NCBI GenBank assembly: GCA_958510875.1
Contig: OY294068.1
Location: forward strand, 23,974,297-24,038,296
Direction of reading: 5' to 3'
DNA from: Endomychus coccineus
Taxonomy: Eukaryota; Arthropoda; Insecta; Coleoptera; Endomychidae
Length of the DNA stretch: 64,000 bases
Shown one piece after another: positions 57,480-64,000 of this stretch. Position numbers and translations under genes: made by a program. The notes under the pieces were generated by a model, which was given only the letters and a program-made list of their open reading frames with translations, had not been told where the DNA came from and did no database searches. Position 1 is the first letter of the stretch. Each line of letters begins with the position of its first letter.

Positions 57480-58860
57480 CTCAAAATAATTGTAAAAATG
57501 TGCACTCAATACGATACCACTACAAGAATCTTGTTCTGTTGTTCTTAGCATGAAATCTTTCACAGGGATAGCCGATATCCATTGTTTTACTTTATTCAGT
57601 CATAACAGTCTTATAACTCTTATTTACCGGTACAAATACTTTCCAATCACAGAAGGACACCCTAGGAACAATGTTCCACAAGGAAGAGTTAAAACTGTTT
57701 AATTCTAATATTTATTACCCGTCATAGTCAATATCGGCTAAGCAGTAGTAGTTGCGAACCATACTGTGAAGATTGTCCTGTCATGTGCTAGCTCATCTTG
57801 TGAGAGAAAAGTAATAAGTCGTTATGACGATTATTTAACATGTTCAGTCAACAAAGAACATTTATACCACAATGATTGTGTAAAAATAAATCTACAACAA
57901 CTTGAAGAAATGAAGAAAAACAATGAATCAAAAAACTGGGTTTGCATAAAATGCATAACCTCCAAAAACTGTACTGATAAAGGAAGAACAGTATCCATTA
58001 GTTCATCACCTACTGATGCTTCTATTCAAGAAATGGTTTTGCAGCAATCTATCAAAGGGAATGTGATACTAAAAGACATAAGCGAATTGATCTCGAAAGC
58101 AATACAGGAGTCTATTTCAAAAATGGTAGTACCTCTAATCAATGAATTAAAAACTGAAATTACTCTCCTTAGAAATGAGAATGCTAGTCTAAAAAAATGT
58201 TGTAGCTATATCAATAACCCAATTGAAACTGATAGAATGAACTACACTAAAGCTACTAAAGAAGCACCTAAAACCAGTTCGGTAACTCAATCGCCAAGGG
58301 GGCCTTCTAACTCAAATTCAAAGGTAACTAAGAAATCTACTGCGGCAAACAAAAATAATGTAAATGAGAACATGGTTGATAATCCTGAACACGCGGCTGA
58401 TGATTTCCTCCCTGTCGTGAATTAAAAAAAATACAAAAAAAGGCCTGAATCTATCAAAGGTATCGGTAGTAATGAGAAATTTAATATCAGAGCGGTTAAG
58501 CCTCGTATTTACTTACATGTGTGTAAATTAGATCCAGATCTCACTGAACAAGAACTTTCTGAACACTTTGAAAATTTTATCATCACTGATATTAAATGCG
58601 AAAAATTAATCTCTAACAGGCCTGACGAATACTCTTCGTTTGAAATTTCTGTCTCTCAAAGTGAAGCAGATGCAATTAAGAATCCGGAAATATCGCCAGT
58701 GGAAACTCGTTTAAATCCTTTTTTGTTCCATCTTTTCAGAAAACAAAACCAAAACTAACACAAGATAATTTTACATTTATGCATCAAAATGTGCAATCAA
58801 TTGTAAACTCGTTAACTAGGTTAGAACACCATTACAGTATTGCCTTCCTAACAGGAGTCA
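57480..58860 (+). pseudogene. Non-LTR retrotransposon: ORF1 with PHD-like finger and RRM-like domain, start of ORF2
   Basis: ORF1 runs from 57766 (GTG; no ATG in frame) to 58757 with one in-frame stop at 58423-58425. The N-terminus has a PHD-like zinc finger (C-SSS-C, LTC, HLYHNDCVKI, WVCIKC, residues about 8-65), then a coiled-coil-like stretch (ELISKAIQESISKMVV, LKTEITLLRNENASLKK). After the stop comes an RRM-like part (RIYLHVCKLDPDLTEQELSE, KCEKLISNRPDEYSSF) as in jockey/CR1-type ORF1 proteins, which coat element RNA. ORF2 begins near 58780 (FMHQNVQSIVNSLTRLEHHY) and breaks off at about 58860. Losing the 3' end is unusual for a non-LTR copy. Confidence 0.8.
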
Positions 58861-58910
58861 TCACGGTGATTCATTACATACATCCAAAGAAATAAATAAT
58901 ACAAATCAAA

Positions 58911-58916
58911 TTTATT
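58911..58916 (-). terminator. Polyadenylation signal of the minus-strand gene
   Basis: AATAAA on minus, about 80 bases past the stop codon of the gene at 58997-61879, followed by T/GT-rich sequence. Confidence 0.6.
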
Positions 58917-58996
58917 CAATACAAAGTATAAGTAGAATTATAAATACAACTAATCAGATTTTATATTTATATAACAAGTAACATTTTGCATTTTCC

Positions 58997-59748
58997 TTAT
59001 AAGGAACTGTCACTTCCTTTGGTGTCAATGTCTTTTTCATTTTCGAATTTTTGTTTATTCAATAGCAATAACTCTTCATCTTTAAGAAATGATGAAGAAA
59101 GTGCACTTAATTTTTCCTCAATGTCATTGAGAGACTTCATCAAGTCCTGATCGATAGTCGCTTCAAATTCTTCGATTGGGTGTGGGTCCACAGACTTAGA
59201 AAACCCGCCAAGCAACTAAAATAAGATCACTTTTCAGTTTTTAAATATTTGAGTGATTTCATTTATTCTAGTTTTCCTGTAAGACAGAAACAGTTTTGAT
59301 ATCTTCTGAGTGATGGTCCTGCATTTTTTGTATCCACGATACGTAATTATTATTATTGTTGTAATTACCTTCCTTGGTTTCGCCTTAGATTCAGATAGAA
59401 TCTCATTGATCTTTGCAAATTTTTCATCAATAATCGACTGCAAATGAAAAGTATTTATTTCTTTAAAACTGCCACTGCTTTCTAATAAATATTGATTAAA
59501 TTTACTCAAAATAACCTAATAATGAAAGAATACCAGTATAAATTGATCAAGTAACATAATGTAGAATGTGAAAGTGTTATTTTATATGTCCATAATTAAA
59601 TTCTTCAGGGAATTTAGGATATATTTCTCTGTAGAATGAATGGAAAGATGGATGATCTGGGGGTCAGGATATCCTGATACCTAGGTCATCTCCAGGGATT
59701 GTTTTTTAATATGTTCTGAAATGCAACCAAACTTCAAGAGTCAGAATC

Positions 59749-59797
<49 letters not shown>

Positions 59798-61879
59798 TAA
59801 AAACTACTTGATTTTTACTTATGTAATATTTTTAATAATGATTCATAAAGTTCGTACTTACGATATGGTTTTTGTTTCTTTTTTTTTGTTGTTAACTTAT
59901 TTGTTGTAGATTGATTCTTAAAAAAACAAACTTATTTACATTTTTGCCATTAAAATCAAAAATAGTTCACTATTATTTTTTCGCACTTGATAAACTCAGT
60001 CGAGTTTGATTACAGTTTATAAGATGCATCGTCGATTGATTCCGACTACAGAATCAATCGGTGCCCCAAAAAAACCCGAGGACGAATTTGATTGCATTTC
60101 AGAGTATATTAAAAAACAATCCCTGGAGACGACCTAGGTCATCAGGGTATCCTGACCACCAGGTGACTATTGAAGGTCATGATCACAGCCGGAACCTCAA
60201 AAGAACCACCCTCACAAGTTTCGTACCATTCCAAAAGATAATTTCACCAGGATGCCCTGAGCCCCAGGTGCGTCGTGGTTTTAATCTGGCACCGGAATCT
60301 TGATCATCGACTCCTAAAACCCTTGAGAGACAGGGTATCCTGGCCACCAGGTAACTATTGGGGGTCATGGTCATGACCGGCAATATCAAGAGAAAAACAC
60401 TTCTAGAATCGAGTAAAACAAAAACGTCAAAATCGGTTCAACCCTTTCGACTTTATTTCCTCGTCTATTAACAATGGTGTTCCCTCCAAGTTCTAACTCG
60501 GAAGAATCATCAATAATTAGCAGCTCTGTTCACATTCTTGTGTAATTAAAGTTGTATAAATACATACAGAATCACTATTATGAATGGAAACTGTCAAATG
60601 TCTCAAGAACGGTTTGAGATAGACAGGTGATATTTTGACACTTTTGGGTATTAGTATTCTTCCGTCTTTTTACGGCGCATAAGCTTATTGAAAGCTTTTT
60701 TCTTTTTAACTCAATCCGACGGTGTCCGTCGCGAAAAAACGATTATGGCCATTTTTACCATTTTTTTTGGACCATTTGCGACGATCAAAAAGTGTTCGAT
60801 TTTAGTTCCTCCAATTTGTATCATAATTATCTACTTAAAGCAATTTTTTTCTCCGAACTAAAAATTAAAAACTCCTAAAAGCTAATTCTATCACACTACT
60901 ACCGAACCTTCTTAAAAATATGATTATGTTTCTAGAAGCTACTACATTTCCAGTATACCAAAGTTCAACCTTCAGATCTATTGAAGATGGCAATTTTACC
61001 GAAATACTCATTTATTACTGAGGACTATCGCTTTACACCTCATTATGTGAATCCTTTCATTCAGCACATTTAGTTTCTTTTTCTCATTCTGAGATGATTG
61101 TTTTTCGTTAGCTGCTTTTGATCATTGCTACAAACTACTATAACTTGGAGGTGTTGGATTGGACATGTATAGAAAAGAATACTCACATCTAGCTCGGAAT
61201 CAATTTCTGTTAAACGTTTTTTTGCATCGTCACTTAGATGATATGCATTGAGGATACATGACTGGTAAAATTCATTATCGGGTCCCTTGAAATGATTTCC
61301 GTCGGTTTCATTCCCAGAAACGAGATCATTCAAAGTAGACAAATCCATAGGAGCCAACTTTCCTTCAGTAGTAGGTGGATTGGTCGATTGAAGATTGTCC
61401 CCTGAATCATAAAACACATTCAGCTCAGGTTCATAACTCGTAAAAAAGATTGGCAGATTGGCGTTTTCTTAACCAATCAATCTAACTATGATGTTTCATG
61501 CGAAAATTGGAAACAATAAATCTACATACGTCTGAATGTAACATACCAATGCTATCCAAGACAACAGGCTTTAGTACCCTCATCAAAAAACAGAGCCAAG
61601 GACAATGAAAATCATTATTTCTTTTAAGCACAAAACACAATTTTGACGTTTTGTATCAAAGTAAAATATTTTCAAAACAGTGAATTGAGTATTAAATCAC
61701 GATAGCCTACTAAAATCGCTGAATTTTGACGTTACTAGAAACAGACGTGATCAATTTGAAATGTTTGAACGGTTTGGATTGGATAATAGCCTAAGTTTAT
61801 AAAGAATAATTATTAATTCACCTGCTGCCAGTATTTGCTCCACCCTTGCTTTCTCTTCGTCTGTCAATGAATGCGTCAT
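58997..61879 (-). CDS. Four-exon gene for an unrecognised 234-residue acidic, coiled-coil-like protein
   Basis: Exons on minus: 61879-61822, 61467-61187, 59515-59369, 59215-58997. Phases agree at all three junctions (1, 0, 0) and each intron has GT-AG ends (donors GTGAAT, GTGAGT, GTAATT). The protein starts MTHSLTDEEKARVEQILA, continues LPIFFTSYEPELNVFYDSG, has an acidic middle with KLAPMDLSTLNDLVSG and LSDDAKKRLTEIDSELD, then ILSKFNQYLLESSGSFKE, and ends with a probable helix LMKSLNDIEEKLSAL and a charged tail GSDSSL. No signal peptide or membrane segment. I do not recognise the family; helical composition suggests a structural or adaptor role. The exon 2 acceptor (GATTGATTGGTTAAG) is weak. 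Open frame across four exons and consistent phases make it a likely real gene. Confidence 0.75.
59655..60150. mobile_element. Foldback element in the third intron
   Basis: GGATATCCTGATACCTAGGTCATC...CCAGGGATTGTTTTTTAATAT (59668-59720) is mirrored by ATATTAAAAAACAATCCCTGG...GACCTAGGTCATCAGGGTATCC (60096-60153). Related fragments (CAGGGTATCCTGGCCACCAGG) recur at 60330-60352 and in weaker form at 60250. It sits inside the intron between exons 2 and 3 of the minus-strand gene, which explains that intron's length (about 1.67 kb). Confidence 0.75.
59750..59797. repeat. (AAT)n microsatellite
   Basis: About sixteen TAA/AAT units within the foldback loop. Confidence 0.95.
60154..61186. other. Remainder of the third intron
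   Basis: No exon or other feature recognised; the plus frame 60061-60303 overlaps repeat sequence and is not gene-like. Confidence 0.4.
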
Positions 61880-61896
61880 AGTGCCATGCTTTGCCA

Positions 61897-62330
61897 ACTG
61901 AAACAGATACTTTTAAAGCATAATCCATTTCTAACAACGCTAAGTTTGATCAATAATGCCATACGATCATCAATCTAATATAGCATGCGTTGAAATACAC
62001 TACACCGTATATCGAGTCCAAGTTAAATTTTGAAATATGGTTTACTAAATATTCAATTCATTGAAAAAATTACCGGCTTCTAGTTAATAGTGGTTATACC
62101 GGTAGTAGTTGTTAACTTTGTTGTTTATAATAGAACATTTTGCATTGTTTTGCACTTTCTGCGAAATAACAAAAGTCAATGTTAAAACGTGTAGGCACTG
62201 TTTCGTACTCACCAATCTCTGTTGAAGGTAGTAATAACCGATCAACAACAACAACCTTCAACATAGATCGTTCAGTAACGTTGCAAACTTGCTGATACTA
62301 GAGGGCACAAGGGCACGTGCAAACCCAACC
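61897..62330 (-). promoter_or_regulatory. 5' UTR intron and promoter region of the minus-strand gene
   Basis: The exon with the start ATG opens at 61897 after a good acceptor (CTGTTTCAG). A donor GATTG/GTGAGT at 62213-62212 suggests a non-coding first exon ending at 62213, upstream to about 62280. An ATG in that exon (about 62265) opens a short frame out of phase with the main one. CACGTG at 62312-62317 is a possible E-box. The exact transcription start is not resolvable. Confidence 0.45.
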
Positions 62331-62534
62331 ACCAAGATATACACAGAAAGAAATTAACAAGTAATTCAGTGCATTATTTAATTCCGCACGTCAGGCGCAT
62401 TCAATGCTAACGCTCAAGACTATGTACCTATTTCAAGTATGATTCGTCTGACTACGGTTATCTTCGCTATACGCGCTTGTACCGTCGGTTTGGGGCACAG
62501 AGCGCCGTATCTCCAGTAAACGTCTTGCCTTCAT

Positions 62535-62925
62535 AGTGTATAGTGCAGAGCCTGGTATTTATGTAGGCCTAATCAACTTTGCAGCTGAATTAGACGCTGT
62601 GTTTGCAATACATATGAACGGTTCAAGTTCAAGTGTTTATTACAGGCGTCTCAAAAACTATTCAGAACGAATTGCTAGATGTAATGTTACAAATTTACAA
62701 GCAGGAAATATTAAAAGAAATTGATTCTGCAAATGTCATTGCTTTGGAGGCCGATGAAACTACATACACCTCTAATCATCAGCAAATGGTTGTTATTTTT
62801 CGATACGTGTTTAATGTACAAATTTTACAACGCTTTTGATCGTTTTTTAAGCCGGGTGGACATAATTCTGATGTATTAGCAAAAACATTGCTTGAAATGA
62901 GAATTAGCAATAATTAATACACAAT
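62535..62925 (+). pseudogene. hAT-like transposase fragment (DUF4371 type)
   Basis: 62536-62630 reads EPGIYVGLINFAAELDAVFA, then in another frame GVSKTIQNELLDVMLQIYKQ and SANVIALEADETTYTSNHQQ with MVVIFRYV, and after a further shift FKPGGHNSDVLAKTLLE. DET(T)D/Y.SN..Q.....RYV is the conserved block of ZMYM1-like hAT transposases; the D of ADET is a catalytic candidate. Frameshifted and then cut off by the Penelope-like element. Confidence 0.8.
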
Positions 62926-62972
62926 TCTCGGGAAATAGGTCACATTAACACATATATTTTTATTTTTACCCA

Positions 62973-63016
62973 CGTCTTTACGTACGTTTCGGTCTCACGA
63001 CCATCATCAGAAGACT
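62973..63016 (-). ncRNA. Hammerhead-like ribozyme motif, intact copy
   Basis: Identical to the motifs at 36551-36594 and 36838-36881: AGTCTT-CTGATGA-T-GGTC-GTGA-GACC-GAAAC-GTACGTA-AAGACG. It is placed downstream of the endonuclease gene as expected for the terminal repeat of a Penelope-like element. Confidence 0.65.
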
Positions 63017-63416
63017 TATTAATACAATAACCTGATTACTTAGAAATACTGTAATAACACAAAGCGTCCTTATCGCACAAATTTCGTTTAAATGCCAACG
63101 TCGCGAAACGAACGGAGACATGAAATCGGAACTATAACACAGCAATGTTGCAGCGTAAAAATTAAAAATCCACTATTAAGTAGAATCATCAATAAATACG
63201 AACACATTTCATAAATGTCTGCGAGAGACTAACAGACAAAGAGTTCTATCCTCTTTGCTAACAGACAAGACCATCTCAAGTGTTCATTTAAGCGCCAGAT
63301 GTCATAATTTATTAGGTGATAAAAGAAGGTCTCTGGCCTGTGAGAAATACTTTAGACAATTCTACCTAAAGTAAACTTTTACATTATAAGGACGTAAGTA
63401 GGAATTTGCAAGAATA

Positions 63417-63995
63417 TTAATTAATTAAATTAGTATAAATATGACTTAGTGTTTGAACGTCACTCCTATGATTAACAGACTTGGAGTCACGTTTTATATG
63501 AATCATCTCCAGAATAGATCTTTTATAATAATTGGTTTCCTTAGTTAAAATTTTAACATTCTTGTAATCAAATTGATGGTTATAATCAAAGCAATGTTTA
63601 GCAAGCGCGGTGGAATTTTCTAAGTTTTTGTTTCTTGTGCTATACTTATGACCATACATTCTTTTTTGTAAATATTGTTTAGAGATACCAGTATAGGTCC
63701 CATCACAATCTAAACAATTTAATTTGTATACTGTGTGGGTTTGTTTATCTTTAGGAATTACAGGTTTTAGATTTGAGAAATATTTCCCAACACAGTTAGT
63801 AGGTTTATGCGCTACGTTTATATCATACTTTTTCAAACATTTCTTAATTTTCTCTGAGGTCTCCGGAATGTATGGTAAAGTTATATAATTGTCTGAATTA
63901 CCTTTTACGTTATTTTTATATGACGCTCCATTATAAATTTTGTTTATTCTCTCTTTAATAATAGGATTGAAAAAAGTTTTTGGGTAGCCATTCAA
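63417..63995 (-). CDS. Penelope-like protein, C-terminal GIY-YIG endonuclease domain (partial)
   Basis: 192 residues open to the window edge; the true start is beyond it, since the first M is internal to LEMNGYPKTFF seen in the copy at 9.1 kb. Order: FFNPIIKERINKIYNGASY, YIPETSEKIKKCLKKYDI, PTNCVGKYFSNLKP, then the nuclease YKLNCLDCDGTYTGISKQYL with the CxxC finger and GTY/YTG variants of GIY/YIG, catalytic R in QKRMYGHKYS, histidine in KHCFDYNHQFD, and glutamate in SILEMIHIKRD. It would nick target DNA during insertion. There is no frameshift in this stretch, so this copy may be recent. Confidence 0.9.
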   Translation of the reverse strand: MNGYPKTFFNPIIKERINKIYNGASYKNNVKGNSDNYITLPYIPETSEKIKKCLKKYDINVAHKPTNCVGKYFSNLKPVIPKDKQTHTVYKLNCLDCDGTYTGISKQYLQKRMYGHKYSTRNKNLENSTALAKHCFDYNHQFDYKNVKILTKETNYYKRSILEMIHIKRDSKSVNHRSDVQTLSHIYTNLIN

Positions 63996-64000
63996 TTCCA

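Larger units (their letters stand above)
62926..64000 (-). mobile_element. Penelope-like element family 1, best copy, runs off the window
   Basis: On plus, the 3' terminus CTCGGGAAATAGGTCACATTAAC at 62926-62950 is followed by the hammerhead-like motif (62973-63016), about 400 bases of 3' non-coding sequence and the endonuclease frame (63417-63995). The reverse transcriptase lies beyond the window edge. It interrupts a hAT fragment. Confidence 0.9.

Noticed and set aside
60061..60303. 80-residue frame in the third intron
   Set aside because: Overlaps repeat/foldback sequence and lies in an intron of the opposite-strand gene.

Overview
The window looks like insect nuclear DNA. It is AT-rich and intron-bearing, with one complete forkhead-box gene, one four-exon gene of unknown function, and a dense load of transposons known from arthropods: Penelope-like elements, Tc1/mariner relatives, hAT, MULE-like, Helitron and several non-LTR retrotransposon clades. 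Codon context and the repertoire would fit a beetle or a related holometabolan/hemipteran insect, but nothing seen here fixes the order. No bacterial, viral, CRISPR or operon-like structure was seen.

Layout. 0-1 kb holds a broken non-LTR RNase H tail. 1-5.8 kb is AT-rich flank with a six-copy minisatellite. 5.85-6.83 kb is an intact single-exon FoxD transcription factor gene. 8.4-10.05 kb holds two head-to-head Penelope-like fragments. 11.3-15.85 kb is a cluster of Tc1/mariner-type DNA transposons, one inserted inside another. 20-22.3 kb has a tandem repeat and a dead mariner. 23.4-24.2 kb is an R1-type non-LTR fragment. 25.6-28.3 kb is a 2.1 kb foldback element with nested palindromes and two tRNA-like genes, inserted into a Penelope-like element. 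29.9-32.5 kb is a duplicated repeat with a 1.6 kb A-rich insert that carries a TATA/initiator pair. 34.5-36.9 kb has foldbacks, including a palindromic element with two hammerhead-like motifs and a 12-bp target duplication. 38.5-44.1 kb holds hAT, jockey-like, MITE, MULE-like and non-LTR remnants. 45.4-50.1 kb holds a palindrome with recombinase-like coding sequence, a jockey-like endonuclease, a Helitron helicase remnant, and a LanC-like exon trapped between inverted repeats. 51.2-54.3 kb has a TIR element and a third Penelope-like family. 56.2-58.9 kb has non-LTR remnants. 59-62.3 kb carries the second cellular gene on the minus strand. 62.5-64 kb is a hAT fragment followed by a Penelope-like element that runs off the window.

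Only two loci look like working cellular genes: FoxD on plus, and the unnamed 234-residue protein on minus, whose four exons join with consistent phases. Nearly everything else is mobile DNA in various states of decay.

The recurrent theme is Penelope-like elements. Three sequence families each carry, downstream of or associated with GIY-YIG endonuclease remnants, an RNA motif of the form CUGANGAU - stem - GAAA. This resembles the hammerhead ribozyme core but has one extra nucleotide. The palindromic element at 36.47-36.94 kb carries two copies in opposite orientation and is flanked by a perfect 12-bp duplication, so it seems to have moved as a unit.
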